This document shows positions 15,445-23,678 of a stretch of DNA of 36,966 nucleotides, one piece after another. Each line of letters begins with the position of its first letter. The first letter of the stretch is position 1. Origin of the DNA: an uncultured Clostridium sp. Its GTDB lineage: Bacteria > Bacillota > Clostridia > Lachnospirales > Lachnospiraceae. The stretch covers positions 1 to 36,966 of the forward strand of contig UQTA01000030.1 of NCBI GenBank assembly GCA_900543885.1, given 5' to 3'. The notes below the pieces were generated by a model that worked only from the letters and a program-made list of their open reading frames with translations, was not told where the DNA came from and made no database searches. The translations under genes were made by a program, and so were the position numbers.

Positions 15445-17085
15445 ATGGAAAACGAAAAAACCTCAAAATGTAATAACAAAGAATGGGAAGTCAGCAGTGC
15501 TCAGTTATTAAAAGCTCATGGTTATGGGAACAACTATGAAGCTGTGGCTAAAGCAAATCAGCAGGCAAAGACTGCTAAGGAACTTGCAAAAGAGATCTTA
15601 AGTCTTTCTCGTCATACCTTATTCATTCATCTGCGTTTTATGGAGGCGGCTTTTGTAAAGATCGTTCCAGACCAGGATTTGGATACCCTTACCATGTCAA
15701 CTGATGGAATCAATCTTTATTATAATTCAGTTCATATCTGCAGGCAGTTTAGGCTGGCAAAAGAAATTCCGGTACGGGACTATCTTCATGTGATCTTGCA
15801 TTGTGTTTTTCGTCATATTTTTGTATCGAAAAAGATTGACACAAAGGTATGGGATCTTGCCTGCGATATTGCAGTTGAGAATCTGATCAATAAATTACAT
15901 TTAAAATGCACAGAGTGTGAGCGCCAGATCAGGCAGATATGGTTATTAAAGGAGCTGGAAGAAAAGCTTCCGAAATTGTCTGCTGAATGGATTTACCAGT
16001 TTTTTATGAAAGAGAATCTTTCAGATGAGGATATAGAACAGTTACGAAGGAATTTTATGGCAGATGACCATTCCATCTGGTATAACAAAGCCATTTCCGA
16101 TCAGGAGCATGGGAATAAAGCAGAAGATAATGCCGGCGGACAGGAAGAAGAAGATACCGGTAAAAATATAGATCAGGAGCAAGCTGATTCGGATACTTCA
16201 CTTCCAGACGAGGAAGAGGGAGATCATACGGACAGTACAGAACAATTGCTGGCAGTAATAGAAAGCAAAGATGGCGGCGGACAGGGAGGTGAAGGAGAAG
16301 GAGACAGAGAGCGTGATGAGAAAAAAACTGCTTTAAAGCCGGAGGTACTGGAGCAGGAGTGGAAGGAAATTGCGCAGCGGATCCAGGTTGATCTGGAGAC
16401 GTTTTCTGACTCTTACGGTGAAGGAGCCGGGGCAATGCAGCAGCAGCTTCGCAAGATCAACAAAGAGATCTATGATTATGCAGACTTTTTAAGGCGCTTT
16501 TATGTAATAGGAGAGAATGTTGAGATCAATGACGATGAATTTGATTATATTTTTTATACATATGGAATGAAGCTGTATGACAGAATGCCTCTTGTGGAGC
16601 CTTTGGAATATAAAGAAGTAAAGAAAATACGGGAGTTTGTTATAGCGATCGATACTTCCGAATCAGTATCTGGAGAGATTGTACAGAAATTTGTAACGAA
16701 GACATGGAATATTCTGAAGCAGAGCGAAAATTTTTTCCGCAAGATCAATATTCACATCATGCAGTGCGGTGCACGTGTGGAAGAAGATGTGCGGATCACA
16801 TCCGATGAAGAGTTTGATGAGTATATTCGGCATATGGTTCTGAAAGGATTTGGTGGAACGGATTTTCGCCCGGTATTTACAAAAATTGAAGAATTAAAAC
16901 GGCAGCACGAATTTGTGAATTTAAAAGGAATGATTTATTTTACGGATGGATATGGCGCGTTTCCACATCAGGCACCGTCCTTTGATGCGGTATTTGTGTT
17001 TCTGGATCAGGGATATGATCTGCCGCAGATACCGCCATGGGTCATCAAAATGCTTATGACAGAGGACGAGATACGAGAACTCTGA
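15445..17085 (+). CDS. Metallopeptidase-like and VWA-like (DUF2201) protein
   Basis: This 546-residue two-domain protein is usually found with MoxR AAA+ ATPases. Residues 50-160 match the DUF2201 N-terminal putative metallopeptidase domain: HVILHCVFRH places His115, His119 and His124, followed by WDLACDIAVEN. The middle (about 215-300) is an acidic, Gly/Asp-rich low-complexity linker. The C-terminal domain from about 395 is VWA-like with an intact metal-adhesion motif DTSES (403-407) and later FTDGYG. In the E-x-x-H sense the N-terminal motif has His instead of Glu, so proteolysis is doubtful. The ribosome binding site is weak (GAGGG, 13 nt away). It starts a six-gene run with an LRR protein, a MoxR ATPase and a chaperone-like protein. 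Confidence 0.8.
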   Translation: MENEKTSKCNNKEWEVSSAQLLKAHGYGNNYEAVAKANQQAKTAKELAKEILSLSRHTLFIHLRFMEAAFVKIVPDQDLDTLTMSTDGINLYYNSVHICRQFRLAKEIPVRDYLHVILHCVFRHIFVSKKIDTKVWDLACDIAVENLINKLHLKCTECERQIRQIWLLKELEEKLPKLSAEWIYQFFMKENLSDEDIEQLRRNFMADDHSIWYNKAISDQEHGNKAEDNAGGQEEEDTGKNIDQEQADSDTSLPDEEEGDHTDSTEQLLAVIESKDGGGQGGEGEGDRERDEKKTALKPEVLEQEWKEIAQRIQVDLETFSDSYGEGAGAMQQQLRKINKEIYDYADFLRRFYVIGENVEINDDEFDYIFYTYGMKLYDRMPLVEPLEYKEVKKIREFVIAIDTSESVSGEIVQKFVTKTWNILKQSENFFRKINIHIMQCGARVEEDVRITSDEEFDEYIRHMVLKGFGGTDFRPVFTKIEELKRQHEFVNLKGMIYFTDGYGAFPHQAPSFDAVFVFLDQGYDLPQIPPWVIKMLMTEDEIREL

Positions 17086-17116
17086 TGTATTTCGGCCAGA
17101 GGAAAAGGGCTAAAAT

Positions 17117-19057
17117 ATGAAGAACAGTACAAAATTTGAGATCAGTCAGAACGAATTAATAAAATATCGTGGATCTGAGCCATACGTGACGATCCCGGAG
17201 GGCGTACAGAAGGTCTGTAAAGGGGCGTTTCGTGATTGCAGGGAACTTCGCCAGATTACATTGCCGGAAAGCGTGCTGGAGATCGAAGAAGAAGCTTTTC
17301 TTCTGTGTGTCAATCTTATTCAGGTTCGTGGTGGGGATCATGTTATTTTTATAGGAAAAGATGCGTTTGCGAGAACACCTTGGTACCGGTTTTATTCGGA
17401 AAATGAGACGGACTGGAAAGAAGATTTTCTGTTTATTGGCAAGGTGCTGGTGAAAGCAAGGAGAAATCTTCGAAAGGCTATTATACCAAAAGGAACAGTT
17501 ATGATCGCTGCTGATGCTTTTTATGAGAGGGTTCTTCTTTATGAGGCAGAGATCCCTTCCAGTGTGAAGTATATTGGATGGAGGGCATTTAAGGGATGCA
17601 GCGGACTGACAGCGATCTCCATACCGGGAAGTGTGAAAACGATTGGCTGGCATTGTCTGGAAGGTTGCTCGCGTCTGGCTTTTGTACAGCTGGATGAGGG
17701 AATTGAAGTATTGGAAAATGGTGTTTTTTCCAGCTGCAGAAGCCTCAGACAGGTGACGATTCCTTCCAGTGTTAAAAGTCTTGGCGGGTGGATGTTTTTC
17801 AGCTGTACCAATTTACGGCTGGTTTCGTTTCGGGGATCAGTAAGGGAAATTCAGGAGCGGACATTTTCAGGGTGTTATGAGCTGGAACAGGTTTTGATAC
17901 CAGCTGGATTAGAGAAGATCGGCGTGGAAGCATTTTATGAATGCACAAACCTGAAGCATGTGGTGCTTCCGTCCACGGTGAAAGAGATCCAGAGACAGGC
18001 CTTTACCAATGACAGGTATTTTGAGGAGCTGGTTTTGCCCAAAAGTCTGGAAAGACTGGAAGAATCTGTCTTTCATGGATGTTTTGGAATTAAGAAATTG
18101 ACGATACCAGGGTTCCTAAAAGAGATTCCAATGAAAACCTTTTACGGATGCAAAGGCCTGAAGGAACTTATTATTCAGGAAGGAGTTCAGAAAATTGGCG
18201 ATCAGGCATTGGGAAGGTGCATGGAACTAAAAAGCGTAGAGCTTCCACAGAGTATAACAGAGCTTGGAGAAGGTGTTTTTGAATCCTGCAGTCATTTAAA
18301 AAAAATAGTTCTTCCAATGGGGCTACGGCGGATCGGTTCAAACGGTTTTGCAAGGTGTGTGGAGCTGACAGAGATCACTTTTCCAGATTCTCTGGAGGAA
18401 ATTGGCGGAAATGCCTTTGGTGCCTGCACAGGGTTGGCAGATGCAGAGGGATTTATTGTTCAGAAGTCTACGCTGTATGCCTATATTGGCGAAAAAACGG
18501 AACTTGAGGTGTCTACGGATATTACCCGGATTGCCAGTGGTGCGTTTGCAGAAAATACAAAATATCACAAGATTTATATTCCGGAGAATGTCACTTCCAT
18601 TGGAGCGGGGGCATTTCGGGGATGTGAGTATTTGAGAGAACTTCGGATCCTGTCAGATCAGGTAGTGGACCTTGGGGAAGATCCCTTTGACCGGATCCGC
18701 GGAATCATAACGGTCACAGTCTGCGGAATGGTGCCGGACGATTTTACATTGATCGCTCACAAAACGGCAGTGACGCTTGGATTTTGTGAGAATTATACGC
18801 GCTTTACGAAAGAGCGAAGCAGGAATTATGCAGCATATATCGTGGATCATAAGGATTATATTTTGCAGCGGGCGATTGAAGAAAAACTGCTGCGTGCTGT
18901 GAAATATTTTACGGATACAGATTCCATAGAGCAGCAGGAATTATCTGAAATACTGGAATATGCGCAGCAAAAAAGGGCAATGGACATCATAGCGCTTCTT
19001 TTGGATTATCGCAATAAACACAAGGAAATAGATCATTTTTCAAAATATGATTTCTGA
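17117..19057 (+). CDS. BspA-type leucine-rich repeat protein, cytoplasmic
   Basis: Most of this 646-residue protein consists of about 23-residue LRR_5 (BspA/TpLRR) repeats of the form FxGCxxLxxIxIPxxVxxIGxxAF, with well over a dozen copies between about residues 20 and 540. The last 90 residues form a charged helical tail resembling ankyrin-like or HEAT-like helices. There is no signal peptide, transmembrane segment or cell-wall anchor, unlike secreted BspA proteins, so it should act inside the cell as a binding scaffold. It lies 31 nt after the VWA gene and overlaps the open frame of the MoxR gene region, which implies a physical or functional partnership with them. Its ligand is unknown. 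Confidence 0.82.
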   Translation: MKNSTKFEISQNELIKYRGSEPYVTIPEGVQKVCKGAFRDCRELRQITLPESVLEIEEEAFLLCVNLIQVRGGDHVIFIGKDAFARTPWYRFYSENETDWKEDFLFIGKVLVKARRNLRKAIIPKGTVMIAADAFYERVLLYEAEIPSSVKYIGWRAFKGCSGLTAISIPGSVKTIGWHCLEGCSRLAFVQLDEGIEVLENGVFSSCRSLRQVTIPSSVKSLGGWMFFSCTNLRLVSFRGSVREIQERTFSGCYELEQVLIPAGLEKIGVEAFYECTNLKHVVLPSTVKEIQRQAFTNDRYFEELVLPKSLERLEESVFHGCFGIKKLTIPGFLKEIPMKTFYGCKGLKELIIQEGVQKIGDQALGRCMELKSVELPQSITELGEGVFESCSHLKKIVLPMGLRRIGSNGFARCVELTEITFPDSLEEIGGNAFGACTGLADAEGFIVQKSTLYAYIGEKTELEVSTDITRIASGAFAENTKYHKIYIPENVTSIGAGAFRGCEYLRELRILSDQVVDLGEDPFDRIRGIITVTVCGMVPDDFTLIAHKTAVTLGFCENYTRFTKERSRNYAAYIVDHKDYILQRAIEEKLLRAVKYFTDTDSIEQQELSEILEYAQQKRAMDIIALLLDYRNKHKEIDHFSKYDF

Positions 19058-19070
19058 GAAGGGGAAGTTT

Positions 19071-20585
19071 ATGAATATTGCACAGGCGAAAGAACAGATT
19101 GAATATGCTATGAAGGCTTACTTTACGAAAAATGAGTTTGGAGATTATAAAATTCCTGTAGAGAAACAGAGACCTGTTTTTCTCATGGGACCGCCTGGAA
19201 TCGGGAAAACAGCGATCATGGAACAGATCGCTTCAGAGCTTGGAGTAGGTCTGGTTTCCTATTCGATGACGCACCATACAAGACAGAGCGCACTGGGACT
19301 GCCCTATATTACAGATCAGGAATTTGAAGGGGCTCACTATCAATTGTCCCAATACACCATGAGTGAGATTATTGGCGCAATTTATCAGTTGATGAAAGAA
19401 ACAGGAATCAGGGAAGGAATCTTATTTTTAGATGAGATCAACTGTGTTTCTGAAACGTTGGCACCTTGCATGCTGCAATTCCTTCAATACAAGGTGTTTG
19501 GTCAGCACCGGATCCCGAAAGGCTGGATCGTGGTTACTGCAGGCAATCCACCGGAATACAATAAATCGGTACGGGACTTTGACATTGTAACCTGGGACCG
19601 GTTAAAACGGATCGATGTGGAAGCAGATTACGAGACCTGGAAACAATATGCTGCACAGAAACAGATCCATCCGGCGATCCTTACATATCTGGCAGCGCGG
19701 AAAAAGGATTTCTATCTTGTGGAAAGCACGGTGGATGGCAGACATTTTGTTACGGCGCGTGGCTGGGAAGATCTTTCGGAGATGATGAAGCTGTATGAGG
19801 AAAATGGTATTTCGGCAGACGAATTGCTGATTGGGCAGTACATTCAGCATGAGAAGATCGCAAAAGATTTTTCTATCTACTATGATCTGTTTCGAAAGTA
19901 CCAGAGTGATTATCAGATTGATTCGATCCTGAATGGAACATCTGGAGAGGACATTTTATTCCGCGCAAAGCATGCACCTATGGATGAACGGCTAAGCTTT
20001 CTTGGATTGCTGTTTGACGCGATCACTTCTGTGCTGAAAGAAGTGTGCCAGATGGAAGATGCGCTGGATGGACTCATGCAGGTACTTAAGGAAATCCGTA
20101 AAGAGATCCTTGAAAAGCCGGGCATCACAGAGCAGCTGGAACAAAAAATTTCGGAGAAAATGGAAGCACTGGAGGGGGGACGAAAGGCATCTACGCTTTC
20201 CCGGGAAAAACAGATCTGCTTGCAAGGCGTCATTACCGCACTGCAAAATAATAAAATGCAGCTGATGATGGAGCATAGTATGGATGATGAATCCGGATAT
20301 GCGATGATGAAAAGGGCTTTTGAAAAAAGTGTGTCTGAGTTAAAAGAAAAGGCGCAGAAAGCAGGGGAAAAACTGGAGCATGCGTTTACATTTTGTGAGG
20401 AAGCTTTTGGCGAGGGAGATGAGATCCTGATCTTTGTGACCGAACTGACAGCGAATTATGACACGGCCCGGTATATTGGACATTATGGATGTGAGAAATA
20501 TGATCTCCACAATAAAGAATTGCAGTTTGCACAGCGTCAGATCGAATTAGAAAAGAAAGTGAAAGAGCTGGATTGGACTTTGTAG
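19071..20585 (+). CDS. MoxR-type AAA+ ATPase
   Basis: This 504-residue ATPase has Walker A GPPGIGKT (40-47), Walker B ILFLDEIN with Asp121 and Glu122, and sensor-1 in VVTAGNPPEYN. The arginine of VTWDRLKRIDV follows, all as in MoxR/RavA-like AAA+ proteins. The C-terminal half (about 290-504) is mostly helical and coiled-coil-like, rich in Glu and Lys, and not otherwise recognised. The ATG at 19071 has AGAAGGGGA upstream; an ATG at 19047 lies inside the preceding gene. MoxR ATPases usually remodel a substrate together with a VWA adaptor, here probably the product at 15445-17085. Confidence 0.88.
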   Translation: MNIAQAKEQIEYAMKAYFTKNEFGDYKIPVEKQRPVFLMGPPGIGKTAIMEQIASELGVGLVSYSMTHHTRQSALGLPYITDQEFEGAHYQLSQYTMSEIIGAIYQLMKETGIREGILFLDEINCVSETLAPCMLQFLQYKVFGQHRIPKGWIVVTAGNPPEYNKSVRDFDIVTWDRLKRIDVEADYETWKQYAAQKQIHPAILTYLAARKKDFYLVESTVDGRHFVTARGWEDLSEMMKLYEENGISADELLIGQYIQHEKIAKDFSIYYDLFRKYQSDYQIDSILNGTSGEDILFRAKHAPMDERLSFLGLLFDAITSVLKEVCQMEDALDGLMQVLKEIRKEILEKPGITEQLEQKISEKMEALEGGRKASTLSREKQICLQGVITALQNNKMQLMMEHSMDDESGYAMMKRAFEKSVSELKEKAQKAGEKLEHAFTFCEEAFGEGDEILIFVTELTANYDTARYIGHYGCEKYDLHNKELQFAQRQIELEKKVKELDWTL

Positions 20586-20626
20586 GAGTTATACCAGAGA
20601 GAACATTAAGGAAACAGGAGGATATC

Positions 20627-21106
20627 ATGGCAAATTTATTTGAAGAAAAGAGAGAGAAACTTGTGGAGCAGATGGCCAGAATTTTACCGCTGATTGAAAC
20701 AGAGCGTCAGGCTTATATTCACGCGGAAGGGGGAAGACTGGCAGCAATCATTGGAACAGGATATTGGAATAAAGAAATCGAAGATTTTGAGATTTTTCAT
20801 GGAAGAAAAGGCGATGACCTGGCACTGATTGAGGCTCGGCCAAAAGATCCTTATGATATTACGATTGAAGAAATGCTCTGGATTACTAAGCAATACAAAA
20901 AGATTGAACGGGTTGGAACGGAAACCTACACTAATTTTTTTAATATGATGCCGGAAGATAAAAAGAGGATCGAATTGTTGTCCAGAATGTGGCATAAACT
21001 GACCCACGATACCTTATGCACCGATGCAGAGATCGAGGAACTGGAAAGCGGACACGACGATTTCATTAACATGAAATTGGAAGTTAAAGTGAAAGTTATT
21101 ATCTAA
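20627..21106 (+). CDS. Small hypothetical protein of the VWA/MoxR cluster
   Basis: This 159-residue acidic protein was not recognised. It has no signal peptide, membrane segment, cysteine pair or nucleotide-binding motif. Residues 10-30 and 85-125 look helical, and a GTGYWNKEIEDFEIFHGRKGDD segment suggests a small alpha/beta fold. The ATG at 20627 follows AGGAGG with a 4-5 nt spacer. An earlier in-frame ATG at 20573 overlaps the previous gene. The gene lies 41 nt after the MoxR ATPase and 13 nt before the trigger-factor-like gene, so it is almost certainly co-transcribed. It may be an adaptor or client of the cluster, but that is only positional inference. Confidence 0.7.
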   Translation: MANLFEEKREKLVEQMARILPLIETERQAYIHAEGGRLAAIIGTGYWNKEIEDFEIFHGRKGDDLALIEARPKDPYDITIEEMLWITKQYKKIERVGTETYTNFFNMMPEDKKRIELLSRMWHKLTHDTLCTDAEIEELESGHDDFINMKLEVKVKVII

Positions 21107-21119
21107 GAGGAATGGCCCT

Positions 21120-22325
21120 ATGAATATTGAAAAAAAACAGATTAAAAATCATATGCTTCATGTTACACTGACCATTGATAAAATGGAATTTGATGCAGCC
21201 AGAAAAGAAGCTTATATAGGAAATACACATCATTACCCGGTTATGGGAATCGCGCCTGGGATGGCATCAATACCAGATCTGGAAAAGATTTATGGACCGG
21301 CTGTATTATATGACGAGGCGATGGCTATTGTAGTTCCGAATATGTTTCACCGTTTTTTGCAGGAGCAAACAATCCGCGTTTTTGGTAAGCCGGAAGTAGA
21401 AAATATACAGTATAATCCAGACGGAGGTGTCAGTTTCCAGGTCAAAGCTCCGGTATTTCCTGAAGTAACATTAGGTCAATACCAGAACATTGCGGTTCCA
21501 TATGTACGTAAGGAACAGCAGCGGGAATTTGAGCAGGCTGTGATCCAGAAAGCATGCGAAAATTTAAAAGGTGAGATCCCGCCTGCTATGATCCAGCAGA
21601 AGATCCAGGCGATCATGGCACAGGAAAAACTTAGCATTCACAATGATGCGGTATATCATCTGCTGGCAGATATGCTGGTGATTCTGGATCAGGCTTATGT
21701 AGCAGCCGGGGCGAGCAGACCAATGGTACAGGTACGCAGGGAGGCCATGGATCTGATGCTTCAGACTGCTTCCGCAGAGCATGAGATGGATTGGAAAGCA
21801 TTTTTAAAAGAACAGGTCACGGTGATGGCAGAGCGGTATCACAGTATTCCAGATGATTTTGAGCAGAAAGTTGACGGGATCATTCAGAAACGGGCCGAAG
21901 CAAAGGCAAAAATGAAGCCGGATGAAATCATGGAAGAGTTATTCAAGGCTTATCTGGGATCACTGGAATTGACCGAAGAACAGTGGAAAAATCAGAGAAG
22001 TGTCCAGGCTGCAAAAGAAGTCTGCATGGATCTTTTGCTGGATGCGGTTTCTGAAAAAGAAGGACTAAAGATCCACCCGGATGAGGCTCATCAGTTTATT
22101 GAAGAACTGGCGGATCAGTATGGGATTGCTCCGGAAGAAGCAGAAGCCAATATTGATCCGGAAGCCCTGAACTGGAAATTAAAAAGAGATAAAGCTCTTC
22201 GCCTGATCCTGGACAGTGCGGTGACTGATGAAGAAGGAAAAAAGGAGCTGGATCGGAGAAGAGAAGATTTGAAAAAGGATATGGAGAAACGTGTGGAAAT
22301 CAGAAATGAAAACGAATCCTCTTGA
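21120..22325 (+). CDS. Trigger-factor-like chaperone lacking the PPIase domain
   Basis: This 401-residue protein resembles trigger factor at both ends. Residues 1-125 correspond to the N-terminal domain, with the FPEVTLGQYQNIAVP boundary motif. Residues 130-400 are helical like the C-terminal substrate-cradling arms, including a KEGLKIHPDE...QYGIAPEEAE pattern. The FKBP-type PPIase domain, normally about 100 residues between them, is absent. The ribosome-docking signature (GFRxGKxP) is replaced by MGIAPGMASIP (42-52). It is therefore probably a specialised chaperone rather than the general ribosome-bound factor. It sits in the VWA/MoxR operon and overlaps the MATE gene by 35 nt. Confidence 0.72.
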   Translation: MNIEKKQIKNHMLHVTLTIDKMEFDAARKEAYIGNTHHYPVMGIAPGMASIPDLEKIYGPAVLYDEAMAIVVPNMFHRFLQEQTIRVFGKPEVENIQYNPDGGVSFQVKAPVFPEVTLGQYQNIAVPYVRKEQQREFEQAVIQKACENLKGEIPPAMIQQKIQAIMAQEKLSIHNDAVYHLLADMLVILDQAYVAAGASRPMVQVRREAMDLMLQTASAEHEMDWKAFLKEQVTVMAERYHSIPDDFEQKVDGIIQKRAEAKAKMKPDEIMEELFKAYLGSLELTEEQWKNQRSVQAAKEVCMDLLLDAVSEKEGLKIHPDEAHQFIEELADQYGIAPEEAEANIDPEALNWKLKRDKALRLILDSAVTDEEGKKELDRRREDLKKDMEKRVEIRNENESS

Positions 22326-23667
22326 GACAGAAAAAATTGAAAAACTCCTGATCAGATTTTGTATTCCGGCACTGGCAAGCAATCTGGTCACAGCTCTTTA
22401 TAATATCGTAGACCAGATCTTTATCGGGCATGTGCTTGGTGTAGTCGGGAATGCGGCAACAAATGTGGTATTTCCGGCTGTGACGCTGATCAGCGCACTG
22501 TCTTTGATGTGCGGAGTAGGCTCTTCCAATGCTATGAATCTTCATCGCGGGAACGGAGAATTAGAAGAGGCTAGAGCATGTGTGGGAGGTGGGCTTGGTC
22601 TGATGATCCTTTGCGGATTGCTTGTCACGGTTCCTATGCTTTTGTGGACCAAATCGCTTTTGATTTTGTTTGGCTGTACCCAAACGGTGATGCCGTATGC
22701 GCTGGAATACGCAAGGATAACAGCACTTTCCTTTGTATGTGCAATTATTGGAGCGGCAGGAACTTTTCTCATACGTGCAGATGGATCACCGAATTTTTCT
22801 CTTGCATGCATTGTGACGGGATCGTTGGTGAATGTTGTGCTGGATTTTTTGTTCATATTTTGCTTTGGATGGGGAATCCGGGGAGCAGCCTGGGCGACCT
22901 TCCTGGCGGAAACAGTCAGTGCGGTCATAGTTTTGTGGTATTTGCGGTACCGCTTTCAGGCATTTGATCTCTCACTGAAGGATTTTAGACCGAATGGAAA
23001 ATTATACTTGAAAATGGCGGCCATTGGAGCTGGACCTGCATTCAATTTCGGAACACAGGCTATCGTGCAGATCTTCTTAAATAATGCGCTGCGGATGTAT
23101 GGAGCGGCATCAGTCTATGGAAGTGATATTTGTCTTGCCGTGGCAGGTGTAGCCAGTAAGGTGAATACTTTGGCTTCCGCCATGATCGTTGGTCTTACCA
23201 ATGGCCTGCAGCCGATTGCCAGTTATAATTATGGGAAGAAAAACTATGTGCGGGTGGCAAAGGCAGCCAAAAAAGTCGTGGGGCTGGTCTTTGCACTGGG
23301 ATGGCTGGTGTTTTTCTGTTATCAGTTGTTTCCAGTGCAGATCACATCTTTTTTTGGAGCAGGAAATGCTTTGTACTATGAATTTGCAGGAAGATTTTTC
23401 CGCATTTTTTATTTATGCATCGGGTTGTTTGGCCTGCAAACCTCTGTGGCGGGATTTTTTTCCTCTCAGGGAAAGGTAAAGCAGTCTATTACGATCTCTC
23501 TGGTACGTCAGGTTATATTTTTTCCGCCGCTCCTGGTTTTACTTCCCCTTTATATGGGGCTGGATGGCGTATTGTGGGCAGGACCAGTTTCGGACCTGGC
23601 CATGGCTCTGGTTGCAGGTATTTTGTTTTTCAGGGAAACTAAGAAGCTTGAATCACGAAAAAAATAA
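22291..23667 (+). CDS. MATE family efflux transporter
   Basis: This 458-residue polytopic membrane protein has about twelve hydrophobic helices in two similar halves, as in MATE exporters that use Na+ or H+ gradients. Family segments include an opening PALASNLVTALYNIVDQIFIG and, in the second half, GLTNGLQPIASYNYGKKNY, close to the MepA/NorM-type clostridial subgroup. The GTG at 22291 has GGAG 4 nt before it; an ATG at 22306 is an alternative that removes five residues. It overlaps the chaperone-like gene by 35 nt, so it shares the transcript, although a mechanistic link is not evident. It ends 11 bp from the convergent CRP-like gene. Confidence 0.88.
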   Translation: MWKSEMKTNPLETEKIEKLLIRFCIPALASNLVTALYNIVDQIFIGHVLGVVGNAATNVVFPAVTLISALSLMCGVGSSNAMNLHRGNGELEEARACVGGGLGLMILCGLLVTVPMLLWTKSLLILFGCTQTVMPYALEYARITALSFVCAIIGAAGTFLIRADGSPNFSLACIVTGSLVNVVLDFLFIFCFGWGIRGAAWATFLAETVSAVIVLWYLRYRFQAFDLSLKDFRPNGKLYLKMAAIGAGPAFNFGTQAIVQIFLNNALRMYGAASVYGSDICLAVAGVASKVNTLASAMIVGLTNGLQPIASYNYGKKNYVRVAKAAKKVVGLVFALGWLVFFCYQLFPVQITSFFGAGNALYYEFAGRFFRIFYLCIGLFGLQTSVAGFFSSQGKVKQSITISLVRQVIFFPPLLVLLPLYMGLDGVLWAGPVSDLAMALVAGILFFRETKKLESRKK

Positions 23668-23678
23668 AATAAGTTCTT

